This document shows positions 1 through 11,600 of a DNA stretch of 64,000 nucleotides, one piece after another. The DNA comes from Imbricaverruca yamaguchii. Taxonomy: Eukaryota; Arthropoda; Thecostraca; Neoverrucidae. The stretch covers positions 717,501 to 781,500 of the forward strand of contig JAOTOL010001548.1 of NCBI GenBank assembly GCA_034440575.1. Reading direction: 5' to 3'. Within the stretch, counting starts at the first letter, position 1. Each line of letters begins with the position of its first letter. The notes under the pieces were generated by a model. The model saw only the letters and a list, made by a program, of their open reading frames with translations. It had not been told where the DNA came from and did not search any database. Both the position numbers and the translations under genes were made by a program.

Positions 1-127
1 GGTGTTTTTGTTGAGCAAGTTTATGGTTTTGATTTTCATTGTATTATGATTGGCACTTCAGCCTGCTCAGGCGATTTCATGCAGTCAATATAAAGAAGAA
101 AGAAAACATTATGTTATGAAAGTCAAT

Positions 128-3100
128 TTACAAGTCCTGACGCAAGTTAGTTTTTCTGAGAAAAAAGGAAAGTAGATTGATAAGGAAAGGGTCTTTATCT
201 CCTAGTAGAGTTGATAAAGAAAACGGGATGTTGTGTGCACGGCAGTAGTTGGTAAGTGTTTTTCGATGGTCATGGTAATGTCGACAGTGTAGGAGAATAT
301 GTGAAACTGTAAGATGAGTGTTGCATGATGGACATGAAGGTCGAAGTGAAGCAGTATAAATATATCGATGAGTGAAAAAAGTATGACCTATGCGGAGCCG
401 CGATAGAACCTTTTCTTCTTGTCTGTTTTTCTGATATGATATGGCCCAGTTATCCATGATAGCCTGATGAGATATAATTGTGTGTGGTTTGCAGTTTCAG
501 TCCATTGTTGGTTCCAAAAATCCGGATGCTCTGTTTTATCGTTGATTTAATGGCTCCAAAATGTTGTGGAATTTCTGTGATGTTTTGAAGTTGTAATGGT
601 GATTTTGCTAATTGGTCTGCTTCGTTGTTCCCTGGGATGACCTAGTGACTGGACACCCACAAGAAACGGACCTTCAACCACAAGATGTTTTGATGCGTGA
701 AGCTATTGTTAGGCGGTTAATTTTTCGGCGGGAACTAGATTTTCGTGGTGCAGATTTGGGAGAATTTGTAATGATGCGTGTGTGAGATGGTGTAATCTAA
801 ATTGGAGTTTTGTGGCACACCTAAGTGTTTGTTCCATTCTTCGGAGAGCCAATAGTGGAATTCCTGATTCGGTTTGTAAAGAAGTGATGGGAAATGTTGT
901 CATTGCACCGAGTGTTATGTGGAAAAATATATTTTGTAAGGTGTTCAAAATGTTCAAAGCGGAGGTACTGCCACCTGTATAAACCATTGAACCATATTCT
1001 ATAACAGGAAAAACCAAGGATCTGTACAGTTCCAAAAACATCTGACGATCGGATCCCAGTGATGGAGACGTAATGCAGCGAAACAAATTGAGTCGGTGAA
1101 AACATTTGGTCTGGATGTGTTTGATGTGTTGATGCATGGGAAGCTTGCGATCGAAAATATTACCAAGAAATGTAAACGTATTTACGAACGGTATGTCAGA
1201 GTTTCCAAGGTGAAGTGTTGCTTCTGGATTTGTGCATGAGGGTGATTTGCTGAATGTCATTGTGGCAGATTTTGGAGCCGAAAATGTGAAGCAGTTTTTG
1301 ATGGACCATTGGTGTATCCGATCAACTGCATTATGGAATCTAAATAAGCAAGGCTCTTCATTTTTATCTGTGCACAAAATTTTGCTGTCATCTGCAAAAA
1401 GAGAGTATGATATCCGAGGTAGCATGTCGGTATTAAATACAACTGATGATAAACAGCTTCCCTGTGGTAATCAGTTTTTCACGAAATGTAACTCGTAAAT
1501 CGCTGACCGGCACCGAACTAACGGGAACCAGACAAAATCCTGTTAAATAATGAGTTAAATTCCCCTCCACGCCGATGTGAAAAAGTATTGAAAATATTGC
1601 CTGTTTGTATACCATATCATATGCTTTGCTAACATCTAAAAATACTGCGATGGTGTATTGTTGTTTTTCTCTATAACCAAGGTGGATGTCGGTTTCTAAT
1701 CGAATGAGATGATATATTGTGCTGTGTCCATGCCGAAAACCGCATTGAATTGGAGATAAAAGAGAATTGGTTTCTAGGCACCAGGTCAGTCTTTTTATAA
1801 TCATGCGTTCCAAAGGTTTTCCTGGACAACTGGTGAGGGCGATGGGTTGAAAATTGTTGGGTTTGCTGTGCTTTTTGCCGGGTTTTGGTGTAGGAATGAA
1901 GAGTGTTTCCTTCCAGGATTCGGGGAAAATATGACTTGACCATAATTAATTAAATGTTTGCAAGATGCAATGTTTTGTGTCGTCGGATAAATGTATCAAA
2001 AAAGAGAAGAATAATGCAAGTCGTCGGGACCTCCAGAAGTATTACCGGCGGAAGAAATTGTAGTATCCAGTTTTGAAAGTTGAAAGGGGGTATTGTATGT
2101 TTTAGTGTTGTCAGAATCGAATTGTGCCAGATAGGTGTGAAAAGTGCATTGTGCATTTCGTAGGAATTCCATCTGTAATTTTTATCAGGACTATTATGGG
2201 TCATGGTGTCCGCTAATGTGCTTACTATTGTTTGTGGGTTTGTAATTGTGATATTTTGGATTTTGAGGCCCGGGAGTGATCGAAATGGGGTGCGTCCAGA
2301 TAACTGGTGGCTTAATGTTCAGATCTGTCTTAAAGGTGTTTTAAAGGTGAGTTGTAAATATGAAGTCCATGATCAGTGCCTGGCATCGCGAATGATTGGA
2401 GCGGCCAGCGCCTGGCGGGTTCGGCAGCGCTATGGCAGCGCCCGGCGGATTCGGGCTCTTTCCTGGTTACGATGGAGTAAATTGTGTGAATCGGAATGTT
2501 TGATATATCTTTGAAATGCTCTTTTTCCAACTGCAATGGCCTGTGCTACTTCGGGTCACCGCCAGGGTACTGAAGTAATTTTTTGTAGAAGGTTTTGTGT
2601 GTGGAATTCCAGTAGATGCTGCTTGGACATGTGTCTTTGTAATTTGGTTGAGGTTTTCAACAGGAGAAATGTTGGGTTTGTATTGAGTATACGAAAGTTC
2701 CTGAAATGTTGTCCAATCGACCTTCGAAATTATCCAGCGGGATATAAAACTGGGTGCGGTATCGGTTGCTGTTGAAAATGTGGGTGTTAATTTGATGGGG
2801 CACTGGCCGCTGTCGTAAATGTCAGTGCCAACTGTCAAGTCAAAATCATTGTCCAGAGTCGGAGTTCATATTCATAAATCAATGGCTGTTTATGTTTGAT
2901 GTACTAGGTGAAAATAGGTCGGTTCTCCGGTGTTAAGTAGTACTAAGTTATGTCGGTCCAAAATGTGTGTAATGATGTGGCCGCGAGTGTCTCCATGTGT
3001 ACGTGCTTGATCCCAGGCTGGACTATGTGCATTAAAGTCTCCGAGTAATATGAACGGGTCCTTGAAATGTGCTATAAGGTTTTCTAATTGTGTCAAAAGA

Positions 3101-3134
3101 TATATGTTGTCAGTGTTTGGATATCTTAATGACT
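128..3134 (-). pseudogene. Decayed gag-EN-RT non-LTR retrotransposon, EN/RT part
   Basis: Minus strand, several frames. From the right: the endonuclease core (DPFILLGDFNAHSPAWDQAR, about 2890-3110), the rest of the endonuclease (DSGQCPIKLT, about 2800), RT with GFRHGHSTIYHLIR and LDVSKAYDMVY (1813-1430), LFADDSKIL (about 1400) and a C-terminal CCHC-like piece (PSCPSCNTHLTVSHILLHC, 128-457). Known: this is the layout of Jockey/I-type elements common in arthropods. Frameshifts and stops break it everywhere. The endonuclease start is missing, replaced by the TIR element at 3135. Confidence 0.88.
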
Positions 3135-3968
3135 TAACCCGCGCCGTCTTTCTGGCCAAATCCTCACACCCCGTCTCCGGGGGGCGGTAGAAGACCCCCC
3201 TTTAAAATCCAAACTAAGCATCGCAAGAAAACGAACGTAGTGTCATCGGAAAGCGCTCGACGAGTGGGGTCCGAGTCCACCCTCCAAAACTATTTTCCCC
3301 AAAGGTGACGTCACCAGGGGGCTAGATTTCTCGTCTTACATTATGTTTTTGACTCTGGGAAGTTTATATTGGGGGATATATGAGAAAAAATTATTTGGAA
3401 TGAGAAAGGGACAGCGAAATCGTACAGGGCTATAATTTTGTTGGACCCCTAAAAATAAAAATTATATTCCTTTGAAATTTCAAATTTTGAGCTTTCAAGT
3501 TTTCTTTAATTTTCCTTTTCCAATGGATAGAGCAGACCGAGAAACGTTGTTGCAAGTCAACTTGCCCTAATAAAAAAAAATGCTTACTTTAGCCAGAATC
3601 CTCTAATTGAACTGCAATTTGGGAAATACGCCAAACTTATATGTAGTGAAAAGCGAAAAATAAATGAAAAATTAAACTCGTATGTTTTGTGGCATCCGTA
3701 AAGATAAGCAAACGCTGAAGGTTTCATTATAATATCTGTATCGGTTAAAGCGTGACGACTGGTTGAACTTTTTTGGAGGTGACCTCACTTGACCTTGACT
3801 AGCTCGTTGACCCTAGATGACCTGACCTAAAAATTCTGAATCAGCGTGTCAAATTGATGTGCGAAAAGGTATGCCAAATTTGAGTGTGCTGCCGTGCGCC
3901 TTTCGTCCGCTATCCGCGAAAAACCTGAGGGGGGCGGTTGAAGACCCCCCGAGATGGGACTGGTTAGT
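3135..3968 (-). mobile_element. 834-bp non-autonomous TIR element (MITE-like), copy 1
   Basis: Begins TAACCCGCGCCGTC and ends with the inverted GGTTA. Flanked by a likely target-site duplication CTTAATGACT (3125-3134) / CTTAATAACT (3969-3978). The interior matches 49763-50597 in reverse, and no coding frame is seen. It sits between endonuclease and gag sequence of the same type of retroelement. Confidence 0.82.
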
Positions 3969-4460
3969 CTTAATAACTAAAGTTGCATCGGGTGGGGCTT
4001 CGATGTCGGGGTTGACTAGGGAGCAGATGGCGAGGAGTTGTTTGGTCGGCCACAAAACGTTGACGCGGCGAAAGGAAACGGGTCCCTCGATAGGCTTAAC
4101 GACTACGTACGAGCCAGCACCGTTGAGGTAAGGTTCGATGGATTGGATTGGTTCAGGTTGGCAGGGCGTGGTCTGGTTCGGGGGTGGTTCAGCGGCGTGG
4201 ATAGTGATCGTATGGTCCGGTTTGTGAGGCGAGGTCGTCGTCTTGGGACGAGCAGGGTTCGGTGAGGAACAAGGGCTTCCATGGCATCATCCAAATGAAT
4301 GGTCCGGCGTGGGACATCAATGGTTAGATCAAGTAAGGGAGCATCAGGTGCCACGTCCCGTGTTCGCGCAATGGTCGGGTGTGGTCAAAGGTGGGAATTC
4401 CCAGTCAGAGTCCGTTGGCGAGCATAGGTCGGTATCCTTCTTACGTTTATCCCCATCGTG
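3969..4460 (-). pseudogene. gag (ORF1) N-terminal fragment of the non-LTR element
   Basis: Minus-strand frame with GSYVVVKPIEGPVSFRRVNV, then LWPTKQLLAICSL and IEAPPDATLVIKT, like the first folded part of Jockey/I-type Gag before its zinc knuckles. It is cut by the TIR element at VIKT. Positions 4460-5040 hold no feature I can name. Confidence 0.65.
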
Positions 4461-5039
4461 GGAAAAACCCTACCTAATGTGATTGAGTAAATACTGACGA
4501 TAAAGAAAATAGGGAACGGAAATACGACGAGCAAAAAAATCGCGTAGACTGACAGGTGTCACCCCTAGAAATTAAACAAATGAGTGACAGGTGTCACCCA
4601 AAGAAAATGAAAAATAAGGAGCTGCGAAAACAGCAGCCAGTCACGCCAGAATTGGCAGGGCTGAGTGTTTGGTGATCTTTCATAACGTCGCGCCCAAATA
4701 GTATTGACACTCATTTGGTTTGTGGCTAGGTATAACCAAATATAACCAAACGCAAGCTTATGTTATACGTAGTTATTCTTAATATGCAGCTATGTGACTG
4801 TACTTTTCAACATGGGAAGCACGATTAATGACGACGACGAAACACTTCTTCTAGTTTCCAGTTTCACTTCTTCTTCTGTTCTAGTTTCTAGAGAAGGAGC
4901 AAGTAATTTCAAATGGTCAAATTTGAATCACATTTAAGTAAGCTCTCCTATGATTTGTAGTTTTAGTTTATTTTCAAATCATTTCTCCCTGTCCCTTTGC
5001 CCTCGACATGAAATTGGAGCAATTGTCAACTCAACGTCT

Positions 5040-5213
5040 TGGGGGACGAGTAGTCTGGGGTAAGATGACCGCCTCACAATCGAAAGATTGTGAGTTAGTC
5101 TCACCTGTCACTATGCTTCGCCCGCGACCAATCGGCGTGAGAGATTGGCGACGTTGCAAGACGCAACGGTCGACGCGTCGTGAAGACAATAGCCACCACC
5201 ACCACCACCACTA
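5040..5213 (+). mobile_element. tRNA-headed SINE, family B, copy 1
   Basis: Shares with 14440-14612 the sequence GAGTAGTCTGGGGTAAG, CTCACAATCGAAAGATTGTG, TCTCACCTGTC and CAATCGGCGTGAGAGATTGG. A tRNA-like A box (TAGTCTGGGGTA) and a weak B box are followed by a hairpin (CCAATC...GATTGG). It ends in a CAC repeat. Confidence 0.7.
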
Positions 5214-5551
5214 AACGTCTTGCAATCAAACGCGCCATACATAATCTGTGTGATGCGCTGACAATTTTCAATGTTCTTAGCTAAAGAGAAATGGAAGGTG
5301 CTATATTTTGATACCATCTTGAATAGATTCCGTCAAGTTTTCACGCTGTCATTTTTGCACTCAATTCCAAGATTTGTGTCCTACATTATCACATTGTATT
5401 CCTTTTAATTTTTTATCAGAAGTTCTACATCAGCATATTTCTTTCAAATGGTCTCAAATAAACCGGCATAAATAGCGGCCTTCTGATGCCATACTCGACT
5501 ACGTTTATAGACATCTAACCCTGTCATTTTTCACCTTTTGGTATGAAGACT

Positions 5552-5694
5552 TCAGGCTTTATTGAGGTCCTGGCATGACTCGATGGACGTCAAGCGCAAA
5601 CATTTGCTGCCCAGAGGATCCGTAGGGCCGCCGAGTGGCGGCACGACAAAAAAAATAGCGTTCCAACCTTGATCATTACCAAGCAACAGAGATC
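5552..5694 (-). CDS. CHRDL: Candidate CHRDL exon 10: C-terminus, stop and polyA signal
   Basis: After a pyrimidine-rich stretch and ACATGGCAG the frame required by exon 9 (phase 1) stays open for 47 codons to a TGA at 5552-5554. It includes GNDQGWNAIFFVVPPLGG, loosely like the G.W.VF motif near the end of CHRDL proteins. AATAAA (5563-5558) overlaps the last codons. With this exon the protein is 432 residues, close to vertebrate CHRDL1/2. The similarity is weak and the phase match has a one in three chance, so this is tentative. Confidence 0.4.
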
Positions 5695-8600
5695 CTGCCA
5701 TGTCAGAATTGTGTCGGAGAAATTCGCGGTTGTACATGCATTTTTTTCATTCAACGCAATAAGCGTAATGCTCTTAACCAATCCTGAGTGAACCTGTTGG
5801 CCTCAACTCCAATGGTGGCGGAAACCATGTCGGACACATCGTCTATCGTTTCAAATATGAAAATACGAGTTAACTTCGGCGCTGGGGCCCATTAACGTTC
5901 AGGGAATGGTTCCGCGTCCCGCCACATCATGAACGTCGGCGACGGTCTACGGTCTTTCAACGACGGTCGGCGACGGGCCGCGGGCCGCACGAGACGCCGC
6001 CGGAAGGCCACCGTCTATGGTGGATGGACATAGTTCCATCAGATGAAAAGCAAAGTAACAGTATTCGCTATATATTGCTGTGAGTGGCAATGAAATTGAC
6101 GTCTAAAGGCAAGCTAGCTTGAGTAAATGCACTTCACATCATATTTTATGGAGCTTCATGAATTGTAACCACATCCTTCGCGCACACACTAGTGAACATC
6201 CGAGCTCGCTTGTTCCGGACGCATATTTCAGAGTTCTTGAATAGCATCAGAGACCTATCTGCTTTCTTTCTTTACTGGAGATCCCCCGACGTCCGCACTG
6301 ACATTGGGTCTGGCGGCTAACGCGTATACATCTCATTTACGCCCATCAGTTCATAAAAAAGGGATCCGGATCCCATTACGGGTAGAAAGTGTTCTACAGA
6401 ACGCGATAATCTGAAAGTATCCTTTCTGAATGAAGGCTTTCTGAGAATATAGACTCATCTGAAGCTTTGCCACTCCCCTCCTTCCCTCCCCACCACCGCT
6501 ACAAAACGTACCATGAGCTTCTGTCACTCAGGGCCTTGAACCTTAAACCTTAAGTCTACTTCCCATTTTCTGATACCGCGACTCTACATTTGCCCTGCAT
6601 AACTTGCGCAGAGAACACAAGTGTGACAAACCAGCATCGATATGAGACCCTAAATCGTCTTAATCACTTCCGTTTTGTTAAGTAAGTAATGCATTGCATC
6701 ACAAAAATACGCTGTCAACGGCTACTTCGACATTGATAGTGTGCACTTTTTTCGAACGACGTATCCTGGCGAGCAACAAAGGAACCCTGATGTACCTTCA
6801 TCAATTATTCTATCCATTTAAATATCTTGTTTTGGGACGATTACCGAACTTCATTGGATTCTAAAAATTGACGTTTGAAAATGTTTGTATTTCGGCTTGT
6901 CTTGTTGGGCCTTCAACGAACCATGATGGGTGCATCGAACGATGGTGAATACAACATACGTAGTTCAGAAATGCCCGTATTTCCTGGTCAATTATTGTGG
7001 ATATATTAAAAGCTAAGTTGATCTTGAAGACCCAGGAACGACTCAATGTTATACAAAATTGTGGATATATAATGTGAGGTTTCGGTCATAGGCCATAGGT
7101 CAAACACTCGCCAATGCACTCGCTGCGATCGGCGAACAGGTCGAAAATTCAAATTGCTGCAGGTACAAAATCTCGACAAAATCCACTAACTACCTCCACT
7201 GTGAGATGTCGAATTCACATTAGCTGTAGCACACGAAATAAACTTGGGGACGAGGTCTTTTCGTCTGAAGTGTGCAAGAAAGTTGATCCGTTCGTCCGTC
7301 CGAAACGTCACAATAAATATTTACAATTTTCTATGACCTTGAGTCGTTCCTGGATTTTGAAGATGAACTTAGCTTTTAATATATCCATAGTGAATACAAC
7401 ACTGACGTTATCTTAATTCAGCACCCCTCCATCCCCACCTGGCTGTGGCTTTTTCTACCCAGGACACGCCGAAGTACAATCCTTTTTCAAAATCTATCTC
7501 CAGAATCCAGAGAAGTCCGATAATCGTTCAAACACTACAAAACCGTTTATATCAACACACCAACACTCGGCATGCAGTCTTATTCGCGAGTCCCTTGTGG
7601 GTATACCGTTCGATGCCGGTGCCTACAATACGCGTTGCGAGTGACGACAGGCGAGGCGCACTTGAGGTACTCACGTCTGTTGGTTGTCCCTACCAGCCGC
7701 CAGTGGAACACACGCTTCAGGTTGGACACGTTGTCGTCGGTTATTCTGTCGATGCGGAAGTTCTGAATAGTATCCATGTGGAACGCCCACTCGTGTTTCT
7801 CCGAATCACCGTCGAACCTCCCAGGCCTCTCGAAGATATACTGTAACGATGCATAGAGGTTAACATTTGTCTAGCCCTTAGAAGTCTCAGGTTCATGTAT
7901 GCTTTGAATGAACTCTAAGGTGTGAAAGCAAGATACGCATTACGATGAACAGGGTATGTCTGGTCTTAGTCAGGCGTCCAAACTCCTCCATCCTGTTCCA
8001 AATATTACAAATATATCTCCTTTGCATGATATATTTGTCCTTCCTTTGTCTTCCATATAGGCGCCACTAAGTGACGTCTTACTAAGCGTACTTAAAATAA
8101 CAGGCAAAGGCGTCAGAACACCAGAAATGGTGATATTGGATGAAGGGGCTTCACTTTCTAAATCAACTATTTATGCAATGCCCATATGGTTGATGGTTAA
8201 AATTCTCGAATATTAGGTAACAAGACCCCTTGACCCCTGTTTCTACGATACCGACAGCACGAGGCGAACATTTATGGATCCGCAATTGATTTTGTAGGAG
8301 AGGTGTTCATTATGTGTGGAGCTTAACGCCAGCTGGTGTGCGACATCTGCACAGGTGCAGCGGATGCCCCTTCCCCTCCCCCTCCCACACACTCGAGCAT
8401 TTGTGGAGCATAAGGCTGGCTTGTTGCCTTGTGCACGATATCGGCACCGGTGAAGCAGCTGCAGCATCCCTCCAACTAAAAAATTTCCAGACGGAGAGTG
8501 CTGGCGAAACAAGAGAAAAGACGAAAGGACGTGTTGCTTATGACGACATCGCATGCTTAGTGCCCGAGTTGAAATGTTGGGTCTTTAGTTGACCTCACAC

Positions 8601-11600
8601 GATAGCTTCAAGGCAAATTTTTCGTCAAAATACCATGATTTTTCCCGTTTCTTTGCTATGTGTACAAAGACCATAAGTACTAATAAATAACACTTGAAAA
8701 GTTCATAATAGTGCTCCTCATATAAAGACATAAAGACATAAAAGATCAGTGCAACTCTGAGCCACAAGGGCCCTTCTTGGTTGCACTCTGTACACTGAAC
8801 CAGTTGCCCACCAAATCTGCCAATCAGCCCTCCCTGTAATACTGAAAAGCAAGCCCTCTATTCTTATAATGATTGTCTATGCTGTTTTTAAAGATGTTCA
8901 ATGTTCTGCTACTGACGATGTTTTCTGGCAGCTGGTTCCAGTGTTCCACTACCCTGTTGGTGAAGAAAGTTTGCCTTAACCTTGTTCTGCTGTGGTTAAT
9001 TTTAATTTTGAATTTATGACCTCTAATTGCATCATTTCTGTTAAATTCAAACATTTCCCCAAGGTATCCCCTCTCCAGACCATAGACAAATTTAAAGACC
9101 TCGATGAGATCTCCTCTCAGCCTTCTATATCTAAGTGAAAACATATTCAATTTCTTCAATCTTTCCTCATATGCCAGGTTGCTTATGCCATTAACCATTT
9201 TTGTAGCCCTCTTTTGTACTCTCTCTAAAAGCCAACAATCTTTTTCATAGCTAGGAGACCAAGCTTGGATGCAGTATTCCAAATGTGGCCTGACGTATGC
9301 ACAGTAAAGCTTCCTGATCACTTCCTCACTTCTGTATGATACATTCCTATTTATTGCCCCGAGCATTCTCAGTGCCTTCTTCCTGGCTTCCTTGGTCTGT
9401 TCTGATGCCCCCAATTTTGTGTTTAGAATAACACCTAAATCCTTCTCCTGTTGAGTCACTGATAGCACTTGGCCACCCATCAAGTATGGAGCCTTCATAT
9501 GCTGCTTACCTACATGCATGATTTTGCACTTATCAAAGTTAAATTTCATTTGCCATTCTTCGGACCACTTCACAAGTTCGTCTAAGTCTTTTTGCAGCGA
9601 GATATGCTCATCCTGACCTGTTATTGCCCTAAAGACCTTCAAATCATCTGCAAATTTCAAAACTTTACTGCTTAGGCCACTTTCAATGTTATTTACAAAT
9701 ATAATGAACAGTAATGGCCCTAGTACTGACCCCTGGGGGACTCCACTAAGAACATTTTGCCATGATGACTTTGTACCATTTAGCATCACTCTTTGCTGTC
9801 TATCTGAAAGCCACAACTCTATCCATTTTAAGATGCTACCTGCAATACCATGGGACTGAAGCTGTATCATTAACCGTTTATGGGGTACCTTGTCAAAGGC
9901 CTTACTAAAGTCAAGATATGCTACATCAACCTGATTTCCCTGATCAAATTGTTCTGTGGCGAAGTTCAAAAAGTCCAAGAGGTTTGTGAGACACGATCGT
10001 CCTTTTCTAAATCCATGTTGAGTATCTTGAATCAATCTGCTACCTTCCAGATAACTAACTATTCTATCCTTGATAATTGATTCGAGTACCTTGCAGACTA
10101 GGGATGTGAGACTTATTGGCCTATAGTTTTCAACTTTCCCTCTTTCTCCTTTCTTGAAAATAGGAACTACATTTGCCCTTTTCCAATCGGTTGGAATTTC
10201 ATTATGTGAAACTGATCTACAAAATATTATACTAAGTGGAAATGCCAGTTCCTTTTCAGTTTCCCGCAACACCCTAGCATAAATATCATCAGGTCCTGCT
10301 GCCTTATTTGGCTTTATTTTCCTGATATGATTGTAAACAACATCACTACCAATGAAATCAACATCATTTGTCAGATCCCATGTATCTGAACTATGGTGTA
10401 CGGTCGGCAGATTGGTCATATCTTCCAATGTAAACACTGATTTGAACTGCTTGCTCAGCTCCTCAACCATCTCACTATCCTCACCCAATGTAGTCCCGTT
10501 TACTTCCAGTGGACCAATTGTGTTAGAAACTTTACTCAGCTTGTAGAAACTAAAGAACTTTTTACTGTCCCCATTACAGTTTCTAGCTAAATCCAGTTCC
10601 TTTGCTCGCTTTGCTGCTCTGGTTTTTTGCTTCACAGTGTCTCTAGCTTTTCGATACGCCTTTAGATTAATGACATTTGAGGCTTCTTTAAAAACTCTAA
10701 ATGCAGTTTTCTTAGCCCTAATTTCTTTTATCACGTCTGGTGTAAGCCATGCTGGCTTTCCTACCCTTCTTTTGCGTCTTTGCTTTTGGGGGACATGTCT
10801 AATCTGAGTTTCCTTTAAGTAAGATTTGAACTTTTCCCACATTTCACAGGCATTTAAATTGGAGAATTCTTCTTCCCATCTGATGGCACTTAAAGCCGCT
10901 CTCATGCCGTTAAAGTCTGCTTTGTTGAAATTTGGAACCTTTACCAAATTATCCTTGATAGTTTCCCCTACATGTGCCTTGAATCTAACTATGTTATGGT
11001 CACTTTTTCCCAGAGTTTCGCCTACAGTCAAGTCTTGAACCAAGTCACTTAAATCCGAGAATACAAGGTCCAAGAATGAACCATGCCTGGTAGGTTCCGA
11101 TACAAACTGGTGTAAGAACAGGTCCTCTTCAAGGCATTTCCTGAACATTTTGCATGATGGGGAGCCAACACCAGCATTTTCATAACCTTTTAGATTAAAG
11201 TCACCGAGAATAAGGCACTTCCTCTTAAAGTTTCTACTGATTTCCTCACAAATCACCTTGTCAAGCTCCAGTTGCTGAGAATGTGGCAGTGTTCCTGATC
11301 GGTAGAAAGCTCCTATCCTAAGAGTATTGCTGTTGCCTTTTCCCACAGTGACATCAAGCCAAATGGACTCCACAGACACATTTTTATCCCCACCTGCTAC
11401 TTTTTGAGAACTGAATAAGCTATTCACATAGAGCATTACACCACCCCCTTTCATTGCTGGACCCCTATTGCACGAAAACATATTGTATCCCTGGATCTCA
11501 TAGTCCTGTAAGTTATCTCCAAAATATCCTTCACTGACCCATGCCTCCGTAATGCAAACAAAATCCGGTTCCTCCTCAGCAACATAACACTTGAACTCAT

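Noticed and set aside
5008..5214. Small plus-strand frame ending in six histidines
   Set aside because: It lies in a SINE; the histidines come from a CAC microsatellite, and the frame is not shared with the second copy.
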